Origin: a virus
IMG/VR virus record: IMGVR_UViG_3300021425_000008
Span: 62,001 to 126,000 of that record
Length of the DNA: 64,000 nucleotides
Strand: one strand, 5' to 3'
In this document: positions 24,653-35,048 of the stretch, piece after piece
Position numbering within the stretch: the stretch's first letter is position 1
Layout: each line of letters opens with the position of its first letter
The notes under the pieces: model-generated
Database searches by the model: none
The model's input: the letters and a program-made list of their open reading frames with translations, nothing else
Told to the model about the DNA's origin: nothing
Position numbers and translations under genes: made by a program

Positions 24653-26212
24653 ATGGCTGCGATAATTACTGATCAACTGCGTATCTTGAATGCGAAAAAT
24701 TTTGTAGATTCTGTACAAGATTCTTCTAATTCGTATTATGCATGGATTGGTCTTCCAGATGCTCCTGAGTTTCAGAGTGATTGGAATACTGCTCCTCCTG
24801 CACCAAAGGATAGTTTAGATGATTCCAATTATTATTGGGATACTATGTTGGCCCTTAAAAAGATCAACAGTGGTGATGTAAGTCAGGTTGTAAGAAAGAT
24901 TTCTTGGCAGTCAGGTACCACATACGACATGTGGAGAAATGATATTGACAGAGATAATCCTTCTCAACCATCTGGAGCATTTGATATCTATGACTCCAAC
25001 TTCTATGTAATGAATAGTGAGTATAAAGTTTATATTTGTCTCTTCAATAACGCAAATCCAGAGAATAGTTTTAGAGGTGGTCCTTCTCTCGATGAACCTA
25101 ATTTCACTGACTTAGAACCAAGACAAGCTGGAAGTAGTGGTGATGGTTATATTTGGAAATATCTTTATACTATCAAACCAAATCAAATTATTAAGTTTGA
25201 TTCTACGAATTATATTGCCGTTCCAACTGACTGGGACACTAATGCATCTTACCAATCAGTTAGAGAAAATGCAGGTACAAGTGGTCAGTTAAAAATCGTC
25301 ACGATCAGAAATCGTGGTGTTGGTATTGGAACAGCTAATGTAACTTACACAAGAGTTCCTATTCTTGGTGATGGTAGAGGTGCTGAAGCAACTGTTGTTA
25401 TCAACAATGACTCCAAAGTACAGTCTGTCACTGTATCAAGAGGTGGTGAAGGATATTCATTCGGTACACTAGATCTTGAAAGGGGTGGTGTTCCTACAGG
25501 AACAATTACTCCAGTATTTGATGTAATCATTCCTCCTAGTGGTGGTCATGGTGCTGACATTTATCGTGAGTTGGGTGCATATAATGTTCTCTCTTATGCA
25601 AGATTTGAAAATGATACTCAGAACCCAGATTTCATCACTGGTAACCAGTTTGCACAAGTTGGTATTGTTAAGAATCCAAAGGCTTACAATTCAACCACTA
25701 ATTTGACACTTGACAAAGCCAGTGCAGTATATGCACTGAAATTGGTTGGTACTGGATATAGTCAAGCAAAATTCACAGCAGATACTTTTGTTACTCAGAC
25801 TGTTGGTCTTGGTTCAACTGCTGTTGGTAGAGTTGTTTCATACGATCAACAAACTGGCATCTTAAAGTATTGGCAGGACAGAAGAACTGCTGGTTTCAAT
25901 ACTGATGGTACAAAACTTACCACACCTCAGTATGGATTCGGACAATTAAAGTTCACCGCCGATCCTGTAAGTGGTGGTAGCGTAGACATTATTCCTACAT
26001 CTGGAAATACTCTTCAAATTGACGGTGCTTTTACGGGTGTCTCAACGGTAATAAATAATCGTACCTACTACTTGGGTCAGGACTTCACTAAAGGAGTCTC
26101 TAATCCAGAGTCTGATAAGTACTCTGGTGACATCATTTATGTTGACAACAGACCTTCAGTTACTAGATCAGCTTCACAGAAAGAAGACGTTAAAGTTATC
26201 TTGCAATTTTAA
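24653..26212 (+). CDS. 8: Baseplate wedge subunit gp8
   Basis: 519 aa, longer than T4 gp8 (334 aa). The N-terminal domain carries the family pattern: ITDQLRILNAKNFVDSVQDS, YYAWIGLP, SDWNTAPPAP, YYWDTMLALKK, and YKVYICLFNN with GYIWKYLYTI. In T4, gp8 dimers connect gp7 and gp10 in the wedge. The extra length lies in the C-terminal part, which contains GEGY-type modules (about residues 215-290) shared with its neighbours. It is followed after 5 nt by the DUF4815 gene. Confidence 0.85.
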   Translation: MAAIITDQLRILNAKNFVDSVQDSSNSYYAWIGLPDAPEFQSDWNTAPPAPKDSLDDSNYYWDTMLALKKINSGDVSQVVRKISWQSGTTYDMWRNDIDRDNPSQPSGAFDIYDSNFYVMNSEYKVYICLFNNANPENSFRGGPSLDEPNFTDLEPRQAGSSGDGYIWKYLYTIKPNQIIKFDSTNYIAVPTDWDTNASYQSVRENAGTSGQLKIVTIRNRGVGIGTANVTYTRVPILGDGRGAEATVVINNDSKVQSVTVSRGGEGYSFGTLDLERGGVPTGTITPVFDVIIPPSGGHGADIYRELGAYNVLSYARFENDTQNPDFITGNQFAQVGIVKNPKAYNSTTNLTLDKASAVYALKLVGTGYSQAKFTADTFVTQTVGLGSTAVGRVVSYDQQTGILKYWQDRRTAGFNTDGTKLTTPQYGFGQLKFTADPVSGGSVDIIPTSGNTLQIDGAFTGVSTVINNRTYYLGQDFTKGVSNPESDKYSGDIIYVDNRPSVTRSASQKEDVKVILQF

Positions 26213-26217
26213 GAGAT

Positions 26218-29200
26218 ATGCCACAGGAAACTAATCTCAATGTCGCTCCGTATTTTGACGACTTTGATCCGCAGTCGAATTATTACAAGGTTTTATTTAA
26301 GCCTGGTTTCCCAGTTCAAGCAAGAGAACTGACTGGTCTGCAGTCTATTCTGCAAAATCAAGTTGAACAAATGGGCAACCATTTCTTCAAAGAAGGTGCG
26401 AAGGTAATTCCTGGTGATCTGACTTACATTAAAGATTATTATGGTATTCAAATTGAACCAGAATTCTTAGGTATTCCTGTTGGTATCTACCTGGATCAAA
26501 TTCTTAATACAACAATTACTGGTGCTACTTCTGGTGTCACCGCAAAAGTCGTAAAATATATTACAAACGAAGAATCGGAAAGAGGTGTATATACTCTTTA
26601 TTTGAACTATGAAAACTCCGCAACTTCTGACGAAGAGGTTAGCACTTTCTTAAGTGGAGAAATTTTATTAACAAGTAAGATTATTACATATGCATCAACC
26701 TTTATCTCAGCAGGTGAAGGTTTTGCAACTTCTATCCCATCAAATGCACCTATCATTGGTTCGTCATTCAACATTTCTGATGGTGTATATTTCTTAAGAG
26801 GGCATTTTGTCAATGTAAGTGCTGAGACTCTTATTCTTGATCAGTATAGTAATACTCCTTCCTACAGGGTTGGTTTGGATGTTATTGAAGAAATCGTATC
26901 TTCAGATATTGATCCAAATCTTGCAGATAATGCTCAAGGTTTCAATAATTTCACTGCTCCTGGTGCAGATAGATTAAAAATTGGTACATATCTCGCCAAG
27001 AAAGCACTAGACAATTTTGAAGATGCGAATTTTGTCCAATTGTCCGAAGTTAAGGACGGTATACTTAGACTTGTAAATACAAATACTGACTACAATTTTA
27101 TTGGTGATGAGTTTGCAAGAAGAACTTTCGATGAGTCAGGACATTATTATGTAAGGGCATTCAGAACAACTGTTAGAAATAGTCTAAACGATAACGAAGG
27201 AAACAGAGGTATATTTGAAGAGGGCCAAACCACTGATTATGGTCAAACACCAAATGACAACCTAGGTATCTATAAGGTAAGTCCTGGTAAAGCATATGTT
27301 AAAGGATATGAGGTAGAGACAATTGCCCCTACACTGATTGACTTCTTCAAACCAAGAACAAAGAAGACTAATAAAAATCAGGCTGTAAACTTTGGTTTTG
27401 GACCAACTCTGACATTGAATAGAGTTTATGGTTCTGCGACTATTGGTATTAATACAGACGGATCATTAAGTTTAAGAAGCGAAAGAGTAGGTTCTGATCA
27501 ACTGGTAGCAGCAGGAAAAGAAATTGGTGTTGCTAGAGTATATGACTTTGCTCTTGAGTCTGGTTCTTATGACTCAAGTATTCCCAACATCAATCAATGG
27601 GACCTCTCATTGTTTGACATTCAAACATATTCTGATATTTCAGTAAATGAACCTGTCACACTTACAACATCGACTCACATCAAAGGTGAGTCGAGTGGTG
27701 CTACAGGATTCCTGAAGTACAATGTATCTGCAGGAACGGCACTAACTGCTTATGGTGTCAATGGAAACTTCCACAGAGGTGAGAGACTTCTGTTCAATGG
27801 AGTTTTGGATGATGCAAGATTCGTAACAGATGATACTAATTATTCATTATCGGATGTAAAATCGGTCCATGGTATTGTAGGTACTGCAAATACATTTACT
27901 GGAGACCTTGTTCAAGATTCTGTTCGTAATTTTGGTTCTGCAAATGTTGCTGCAGCAAGTGGTTCTCAGTCAAAAGTCTCTATCCCTGCCGATGCTGGAT
28001 TTACTTTTGTTGGAATTGTTACCGTAGGCAATCTTGTCAGTTATTCAAGAGATTCACTCGACATCCAAAGTTTTGGTAGAGTTGTTAGTGTTGCAACAAC
28101 TAATTTTGACATTGAGGCTGTTCAAACCGTAAATGGCGTATGTAATGGTGCTCTTCCAACATCATCCGAAACTGTTCAGAACTTGAAATTAATTTCAACT
28201 AAAGTTTCTGGTGGACCTGGGTCTGGTAATATTGCTAGTAATGAAGCATTATACAGTACATTACCTAAACTCAATATCAGTGATGTAAGTCTTGTAGGTT
28301 CTGATATTACAATCAGAAGACAATATACTACTAATATTTCAAATAATTCTACTGCCGCAATCAATGCAGGAGATAATGAAGTATTCTTACCATTTGACGA
28401 AGAAAGATATACTCTTATCAGATCGGACGGTACGACTGAAATTTTAACAGAGGATAAGATCTCTCTGACAAATGGATCAACAACTTTGACTATCAATGGT
28501 CTAGGTACAAATGATAGTGGTTCACGATTGATTACTACTCTCAGAAAGACTAACCTTAAATCAAAAGTTAAAACAAGAAGTATCGCTAAAGATCTTGTTA
28601 TTAGTAAGTCTAAAGATTCTGCATCTGGTATTGGCTCTACAACCTTAAATGATGGTCTTGTATATGGAGACTATCCATATGGAACTAGAGTTCAGGATGA
28701 AGTAATTTCACTAAACATACCAGATGTATATAAGATCTATGGTATTTTTGAATCTGAAGATAACAGTGATCCAGTTGCTCCTAATATGACTTTAGGACAA
28801 CTTGATGGTGAAACTTCGACCACTAATGATCTGATTATAGGCGAAACTTTAATCGGTCAGACAAGTGGTGCAAAAGGTATATTATTATCGAAAATTGATG
28901 ATACACAGGTTGTTTTTACATACTTAAACAGCACAAGCTTTTCTAACAATGAAGTTATTAAATTCAAAACTTCAAATGTAAATGGTGTTTCGTCTGGTGT
29001 TAAGGCTGGTTCTAAGGAAATAACTGCCGACTTTAAATTTGATAATGGTCAAAGACAATCAATCTATGATTACTCTCGTATATTGAGAAAGTCTGAGGTA
29101 CCAGTACCTGCAAGAAAAATCAGAGTTTATTTTGCATCTGCAGGATATCAAGACTCTGATGATGGTGACATCACCACAATCAATTCTTACGAAGGATTCG

Positions 29201-32200
29201 ATTATACTAAGGATATTGGTGTGATCGGAAATTCTAGAGTCTCTGATATTATTGATGCAAGACCAAGAGTCACCGAATATTCAATCTCCGAAGGGGCAAA
29301 CTCTCCATTCGAATTCAGTGGTAGAACTTTTGAAGATGGTCAAAATGGTAGAACACACAGTTCATCCCACATCTTGGCATCTGATGAATCTATGACTCTT
29401 GATTATTCCTATTTCTTAGGAAGAATCGATAGATTATACGTAGATACCACTGGTCGAATTGGTGTAGCTCAAGGTGCACCTGACGATAATCCAAAGGCAC
29501 CTGATCCAATTAGCAATTGTATGAATATTGCTACGGTGTATCTCCCAGCATATCTTTATAATACTTCTGACGCTCAAGTATCATTTATTGATCATAAGAG
29601 ATATCAGATGAGTGATATCGCTAAACTTGAGCAAAGAATTGCAAGTCTTGAATATTATACATCACTGAGTTTAATGGAGACTCAGACTCTCAACCTGTTT
29701 GTCAGTGATGCTAATGGACTTAATAGATTTAAGTCTGGAATATTTGTAGATAACTTCTCTACCCTTGCACCTCAAGATACAACAATTGGTATCAGAAATG
29801 CCATTGATAGAAAAAATGGTATCTTGAGACCAGCTCACTATACCACTGCACTAAATCTTCAACTTGCTACTAATGCAATCAGTGGTGTTGGAACAACCTC
29901 CAATACAAGTCAAGATGCTGAATTTGCAGATCCTGTAGGTGTTAACGTAAGAAGAACTGGTCAAATGGTAACACTTGACTATTCTGATGTTGAGTGGTTG
30001 AATCAACCATTTGCAACAAGAGTTGAGAACGTCACACCATACCTGGTTCAATTCTGGCAAGGAAACATTGAATTGATCCCAGATGTTGATGTCTGGATTG
30101 ACACCACTCTGTTGGAAGTCAATAGTGTCATGATGGAAGGTTCTTTCCAAGGTATTGTAGAAGCACTTGGTGCAGAAATCACTACAAATGCAGATGGTCA
30201 GAGTGTAGGTGTTACTCCAATTATTTGGAACTCCTGGGAAACGACTGGTGTCAACTTGGATATATCCTTGGATAACCAAGTCAATCAGAGTACATCAACA
30301 TCCCAGAACACAGTTTCTTCAAACGCTTCTACCAACTTTGGTGATGGTGGTAGTGCCAGTGTTGGTATTGATATTGCCCAAACAACCACAACGACAACTA
30401 CAACAAATAATATTACTGCAACATCATCAATCTCCCTTAATCAACAACAAACTGGTGTTCAACATACAATTACTGAGAATATTGATACTGAATCACTTGG
30501 TACTAACGTGATTAATACTGAGATCATCAACTTTATGAGATCTCGTAATATTAATTTTGATGGAAGATCATTCAAACCATTTACTAGACTATATTCATTC
30601 TTTGATTCTGTCGATGTTACAAAATTCTGTACTCCAAAACTAATTGAAATTGAAATGCAGCATGGTACGTTTACCATCGGAGAGACTGTAGTTGGTACAA
30701 TGAACAATGGTGGTTCAGTGGCAAATAATACTGATTCCATTCCAGAAATTACATTTAGAGTTGCCAATTCAAATCATAAGTTTGGTCCCTTCTCTGCACC
30801 TGAAGACATTTACATCACTAACCCATACAATCGTGACCTTACTATTCCTGCAAATTATTCGGAATCATCAACAATCCTCAATGTAGACCTCTTTAGTCTA
30901 CAGTCTCAGGATACACCAGAATTCTATGGCTGGATTGAAACTGACATGATCTTAACGGGTCAAACCAGTGGTGCTCAGGCAAGGGTTACAAATAGAAGAA
31001 TTACATCTGATAGAGTTGGTACTATTCAGGGTTCGTTCTGTGTTCCACCTACTGGCAATTCTGCAAATCCAACATTTGAAGCTGGAACATCTTCATTCAG
31101 ACTTACAAACAGTAGCACGAATAGCTCAATCGAAGGTGTAACAACCACCGCTGGTGACGCACTTTTCTATTCACAAGGTACTCTTCAAACTACTCAAGAG
31201 ACCACGTTGTCTCTTAAGAATGCATCAGTCGTCACACAAGACTTTGTTCAGTTCCAGACTATTAGAGACACTGCAACATCTAATACTATTCAAGTTATCT
31301 CTACAGATACGAATACTCAAATTACAGATGTTGACCTTGATATTGACGTTGAGGCTCCTGATCCCCCAGAACCAATCGTTATTGTTGAACCAGCACCAGC
31401 TCCACCTGCTGGTGGTGGAAATGGTGGTGGTGACCCACTGGCTCAAACATTCACAGTTGATGATAAGACAGGTATCTTTGTCACGAAGGTTGACTTCTAC
31501 TTTAGAACAAAGGGCGAAAGTGCTCCTGTAATATTCCACATCAGAGAAACAACACTTGGTACACCAAATGCTAGAGTTCTTCCTTTCTCTGAAGTATCAC
31601 TTGATCCAGACAAGATCAACCTCAGTGAAGACGGTACAGTAGCAACGACTTTCCAATTCCCATCACCAGTCTATCTTGAGGGAGAGACTGAATATGCGAT
31701 GGTCTTGATGTCTCACTCAACAGACTATACCGTCTATATTAGTAGACTTGGTGAAGCAGACATCACTACATTAGGTGGTGGTGAGTCTGATCAGGTTATT
31801 GTATCAGAACAGCCTCTCCTTGGTTCGTTGTTCAAGTCACAAAACGCTTCTGTTTGGACACCAAGTCAATATGAAGACCTTAAGTTCAAACTCTATAGAG
31901 CTAATTTCAAACAATCTGGTAGTGTTTCTTTCTTCAACCCAAGATTGCCAGATTCTCTTGGTGTAGTCGATACAAATGGACTTTCACTTGAGCCAAGACA
32001 AATTAGAGTCGGACTTGGTACAACTGTCAATGATGCCAGTGTACCTGAAAGACTAACACTTGGTAATACCGTCAAACAGTTAAGTATTGGAGCACAAGGT
32101 ACTCTTGTTGCTTTAGCTGGTTCTGCAACAGGTGATCTTTCACTTACAAACGTTGGTGCTGGATATACACCTTCATCTGGTGGATTTACTTACACTGGTG

Positions 32201-33921
32201 TTGCACTTACGGCAATTACGGGTAAGGGTATAAACGGTACTGCAGATATCACCATCCAAAATGGTGTTGCAATTGGTGCAACAATTAGAGCAGGAGGTAG
32301 TGGTTATGTTGTTGGTGATGTATTGACTCCAGTTAGTGTTGGTTCTCTTGATCTTGGATCTAATATTCAACTTTCAGTACAAGAAATTCTTGGAAACAAC
32401 ACTCTTGTTCTCGAAAATGTTCAGGGTAACTTCTCTACCAGTTCTGCATATCCATTGTATTATGAAAACAATGTTGGTTTCACTACAGAACTCAACGGTG
32501 TTGGTGGAAATGTCGTTCCTACATCACCAATTGCTATTACTCATCAGGGTGATTACATTAGAGTATTCAAGAGAAATCATGGTTTGTACTCTAATGTCAA
32601 CAGGGTCACTATTTCAGACACAAGAAGTGATGTAACTCCAAGTACTCTTGCACAGCAATATACGTTCGATACAACATCCTTCATTACTCTCGAAGGTGTA
32701 GCAACTAATTATGAAACATTTGAAAATCTTGGAGTTGGTGGCACCAATCCTGGATACGTGAAGATTGGTAATGAAATCATTAGTTACACAGGTACTTCTG
32801 GAAGAACACTCACTGGTATCACCAGAGGTGTTGATAATACTACGATCGCAACCCATGCAGCTGATGAATTGGTATACAAGTATGAGTTGAATGGTGTATC
32901 ACTTAGAAGAATTAATAGAGAACATCAACTGATTCAGGTAAATGCATCTGACCTTGAAGAAGCACCAATTGGACTTGATTACTACTATGTGAAAATTCAA
33001 ATGAATGCCAATGGTACCAACAGAGCACCATCAAACTCTGAAGGATTCCCCCCACTTTACTTCAACGAGAGAAAGGTTGCTGGTGGTCCTGATGTGAAGT
33101 CTACTTATAACTTACCGTTCCATTTGATTACCCCAAGAGTCACAAACATCACACCTCTTGGAACAACTTTGATCTCTCAGGCTAGAACAGTCAGTGCATC
33201 AAGTGTTTCTGGCAATCAAGAGAATATGATTGATCAGGGATATCAGAGAGTTAATCTGTTTAACGAGAATTATTTTGATTCTCTTAGAATGGTTTCATCT
33301 GCAAGAAATGAGGAACTCTTATTAGATTCTGATCTCTTCCCTGGAGACAGATCATTCTCTATGTTATTCAATCTTGTAACAACAGATACAAGATTAAGTC
33401 CAGCAATTGACCTTGATAATGCATCTGTCGTATTCACATCTAACAGAGTTAATCAACCTATCACCAACTACGCTGATGACTTTAGGGTGGCTACAACAAC
33501 AGATGATCCAAATAGATTCTTCTATGTTTCTAAGAACATTGTTTTAGAAAATCCTGCAACATCTCTTGAAGTCTTGTTGGATGGATACTGTACAACTAGA
33601 AATGACATTAGAGTCTTCTATTCTGTTGATCAAGATGCACCTGTTGATGAAACAGTCTTTATTCCTTTCCCTGGATATGCAAATCTTGGTTCGAATGGTC
33701 AAGTTCTTGATCGTGGTAATAGTAATGGAACTCCTGATGAGTTTGTTCCTAAGAGAGACTCTTACGAGACCAATCCGTCACCAAACCTCTTCAGAGAATA
33801 CCAGTACACTGTTGACGATTTAGTATCCTTTAGATCTTTCAGAATCAAGGTTATTGGTACTTCTACCGATCAGGCAGTTGCACCAATGATTAGAAACCTC
33901 AGAGCAATAGCATTAGCATAA
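26218..33921 (+). CDS. Giant virion protein, DUF4815-type (gp9/gp10 position)
   Basis: 2567 aa. The N-terminus (NLNVAPYFDDFDPQSNYYKV, then LFKPGFPVQARELTGLQSIL and QVEQMGNHFFKEGAKVIPG) is the DUF4815 pattern common in marine T4-like phages. Later parts include four TSGA-type modules, a Thr-rich linker (about residues 1380-1405), a Pro/Gly hinge (PPEPIVIVEPAPAPPAGGG, about 1715-1735), a GxGY module pair (about 1970-2045) and one ID.E...H module (about 2180-2222). It probably forms the baseplate periphery or fibre connector. T4 homology is unclear. Confidence 0.75.
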   Translation: MPQETNLNVAPYFDDFDPQSNYYKVLFKPGFPVQARELTGLQSILQNQVEQMGNHFFKEGAKVIPGDLTYIKDYYGIQIEPEFLGIPVGIYLDQILNTTITGATSGVTAKVVKYITNEESERGVYTLYLNYENSATSDEEVSTFLSGEILLTSKIITYASTFISAGEGFATSIPSNAPIIGSSFNISDGVYFLRGHFVNVSAETLILDQYSNTPSYRVGLDVIEEIVSSDIDPNLADNAQGFNNFTAPGADRLKIGTYLAKKALDNFEDANFVQLSEVKDGILRLVNTNTDYNFIGDEFARRTFDESGHYYVRAFRTTVRNSLNDNEGNRGIFEEGQTTDYGQTPNDNLGIYKVSPGKAYVKGYEVETIAPTLIDFFKPRTKKTNKNQAVNFGFGPTLTLNRVYGSATIGINTDGSLSLRSERVGSDQLVAAGKEIGVARVYDFALESGSYDSSIPNINQWDLSLFDIQTYSDISVNEPVTLTTSTHIKGESSGATGFLKYNVSAGTALTAYGVNGNFHRGERLLFNGVLDDARFVTDDTNYSLSDVKSVHGIVGTANTFTGDLVQDSVRNFGSANVAAASGSQSKVSIPADAGFTFVGIVTVGNLVSYSRDSLDIQSFGRVVSVATTNFDIEAVQTVNGVCNGALPTSSETVQNLKLISTKVSGGPGSGNIASNEALYSTLPKLNISDVSLVGSDITIRRQYTTNISNNSTAAINAGDNEVFLPFDEERYTLIRSDGTTEILTEDKISLTNGSTTLTINGLGTNDSGSRLITTLRKTNLKSKVKTRSIAKDLVISKSKDSASGIGSTTLNDGLVYGDYPYGTRVQDEVISLNIPDVYKIYGIFESEDNSDPVAPNMTLGQLDGETSTTNDLIIGETLIGQTSGAKGILLSKIDDTQVVFTYLNSTSFSNNEVIKFKTSNVNGVSSGVKAGSKEITADFKFDNGQRQSIYDYSRILRKSEVPVPARKIRVYFASAGYQDSDDGDITTINSYEGFDYTKDIGVIGNSRVSDIIDARPRVTEYSISEGANSPFEFSGRTFEDGQNGRTHSSSHILASDESMTLDYSYFLGRIDRLYVDTTGRIGVAQGAPDDNPKAPDPISNCMNIATVYLPAYLYNTSDAQVSFIDHKRYQMSDIAKLEQRIASLEYYTSLSLMETQTLNLFVSDANGLNRFKSGIFVDNFSTLAPQDTTIGIRNAIDRKNGILRPAHYTTALNLQLATNAISGVGTTSNTSQDAEFADPVGVNVRRTGQMVTLDYSDVEWLNQPFATRVENVTPYLVQFWQGNIELIPDVDVWIDTTLLEVNSVMMEGSFQGIVEALGAEITTNADGQSVGVTPIIWNSWETTGVNLDISLDNQVNQSTSTSQNTVSSNASTNFGDGGSASVGIDIAQTTTTTTTTNNITATSSISLNQQQTGVQHTITENIDTESLGTNVINTEIINFMRSRNINFDGRSFKPFTRLYSFFDSVDVTKFCTPKLIEIEMQHGTFTIGETVVGTMNNGGSVANNTDSIPEITFRVANSNHKFGPFSAPEDIYITNPYNRDLTIPANYSESSTILNVDLFSLQSQDTPEFYGWIETDMILTGQTSGAQARVTNRRITSDRVGTIQGSFCVPPTGNSANPTFEAGTSSFRLTNSSTNSSIEGVTTTAGDALFYSQGTLQTTQETTLSLKNASVVTQDFVQFQTIRDTATSNTIQVISTDTNTQITDVDLDIDVEAPDPPEPIVIVEPAPAPPAGGGNGGGDPLAQTFTVDDKTGIFVTKVDFYFRTKGESAPVIFHIRETTLGTPNARVLPFSEVSLDPDKINLSEDGTVATTFQFPSPVYLEGETEYAMVLMSHSTDYTVYISRLGEADITTLGGGESDQVIVSEQPLLGSLFKSQNASVWTPSQYEDLKFKLYRANFKQSGSVSFFNPRLPDSLGVVDTNGLSLEPRQIRVGLGTTVNDASVPERLTLGNTVKQLSIGAQGTLVALAGSATGDLSLTNVGAGYTPSSGGFTYTGVALTAITGKGINGTADITIQNGVAIGATIRAGGSGYVVGDVLTPVSVGSLDLGSNIQLSVQEILGNNTLVLENVQGNFSTSSAYPLYYENNVGFTTELNGVGGNVVPTSPIAITHQGDYIRVFKRNHGLYSNVNRVTISDTRSDVTPSTLAQQYTFDTTSFITLEGVATNYETFENLGVGGTNPGYVKIGNEIISYTGTSGRTLTGITRGVDNTTIATHAADELVYKYELNGVSLRRINREHQLIQVNASDLEEAPIGLDYYYVKIQMNANGTNRAPSNSEGFPPLYFNERKVAGGPDVKSTYNLPFHLITPRVTNITPLGTTLISQARTVSASSVSGNQENMIDQGYQRVNLFNENYFDSLRMVSSARNEELLLDSDLFPGDRSFSMLFNLVTTDTRLSPAIDLDNASVVFTSNRVNQPITNYADDFRVATTTDDPNRFFYVSKNIVLENPATSLEVLLDGYCTTRNDIRVFYSVDQDAPVDETVFIPFPGYANLGSNGQVLDRGNSNGTPDEFVPKRDSYETNPSPNLFREYQYTVDDLVSFRSFRIKVIGTSTDQAVAPMIRNLRAIALA

Positions 33922-34154
33922 TGACAAATTTGATTCCAGTTGAAGGTATGGACGGGTATTATAGGGATGCCCGTTCTGGTGCCGTTGTCAATAAAAATAA
34001 AAATGACTTTGAGTCGTATGTGAAACGTCGTGAAGCATTAACCAATCAACAACAAAGTTTCTTTGATTTACAAGACGAAGTTGAAAACTTGAAAACTGAT
34101 GTGAATGATATCAAGAATATGCTTCATACTATCACGGATTTATTAAATAAATAG
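33921..34154 (+). CDS. 77-aa coiled-coil protein
   Basis: The ATG overlaps the preceding stop (TAATG). MTNLIPVEGMDGYYRDARSG then NKNKNDFESYVKRRE and a long C-terminal heptad-like helix (QDEVENLKTDVNDIKNMLHT). Common location in cyanophages between the DUF4815 gene and gp13; role unknown, possibly a small virion or assembly factor. Confidence 0.6.
   Translation: MTNLIPVEGMDGYYRDARSGAVVNKNKNDFESYVKRREALTNQQQSFFDLQDEVENLKTDVNDIKNMLHTITDLLNK
34146..34153 (+). promoter_or_regulatory. Late promoter box AATAAATA
   Basis: Embedded in the last codons of the coiled-coil gene, 26 nt before gp13. Confidence 0.65.
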
Positions 34155-34178
34155 ACATATAGATAGGTCTAATTATAG

Positions 34179-35042
34179 ATGGCACAGCCAAGTACTAGAC
34201 AAGAACTTATTGATTATTGTTTGAGACAGTTGGGTGCTCCTGTATTGGAGATCAACGTTGCAGATGAACAAATCGAAGATCTTGTAGATGATGCCATCCA
34301 GTATTTCCAAGAGAGACACTTTGATGGTGTAGGACAAACATATCTCAAGTATCAAATCACTCAGGCTGATGTTGATAGAGGAAAGGCAAGACCTCCAGGT
34401 GCACCTTCTGCAGGTTCATCGGTTGGTATTGCTTCGACATCAGCAAGTACTAATATCGTAGGAACTGCAACAACATACACATACTACGAAAATAGTAACT
34501 TTCTTCAGATCCCACCTAACGTTATCGGGATCAACAAAGTATTTCAATACGATGATGCTCAATCAATTAGCTCATCGAACATGTTCAGTTTCAAGTATCA
34601 ACTGTTCCTGAACGATATCTACTACTGGGGTAACACAGATTTGTTAAGTTACTCAATGGCTATGTCGTATTTGGAAACGATGAACTTCCTTCTGAATACA
34701 CATAAACAGATCAGATTCAATCAAAGAAAAGATAGGATGTATCTTGATGTTGATTGGAGTAACCTGAGAGTCGGTGAGTTTATTATTATCGATTGTTGGA
34801 GAACTGCTGATCCTAATGACTATCCAAGAGTTTACAATGATTCTTTCTTGAAACCATATCTAACATCACTTATCAAGAGACAGTGGGGTCAGAACCTGAT
34901 TAAATTCCAAGGAGTCAAATTGCCTGGTGGTATTGAGTTCAATGGAAGACAATTATATGACGATGCACAAGCAGAACTCGATCGTATTCAGGAGAGAATG
35001 TTGAGCACATATGAGTTACCACCTCTTGACATGATAGGGTGA
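34179..35042 (+). CDS. 13: Neck protein gp13
   Basis: 287 aa (T4 gp13 309 aa). RQELIDYCLRQLGAPVLEIN then VADEQIEDLVDDAIQYFQER is the family N-terminus. An aromatic region (FLNDIYYWGNTDLLSY) and a C-terminal segment (FLKPYLTSLIKRQWGQNLIK) follow. gp13 and gp14 form the neck that closes the packaged head and accepts the tail. A short GST-rich insertion (about residues 72-98) looks like a linker. Confidence 0.85.
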   Translation: MAQPSTRQELIDYCLRQLGAPVLEINVADEQIEDLVDDAIQYFQERHFDGVGQTYLKYQITQADVDRGKARPPGAPSAGSSVGIASTSASTNIVGTATTYTYYENSNFLQIPPNVIGINKVFQYDDAQSISSSNMFSFKYQLFLNDIYYWGNTDLLSYSMAMSYLETMNFLLNTHKQIRFNQRKDRMYLDVDWSNLRVGEFIIIDCWRTADPNDYPRVYNDSFLKPYLTSLIKRQWGQNLIKFQGVKLPGGIEFNGRQLYDDAQAELDRIQERMLSTYELPPLDMIG

Positions 35043-35048
35043 TGACAT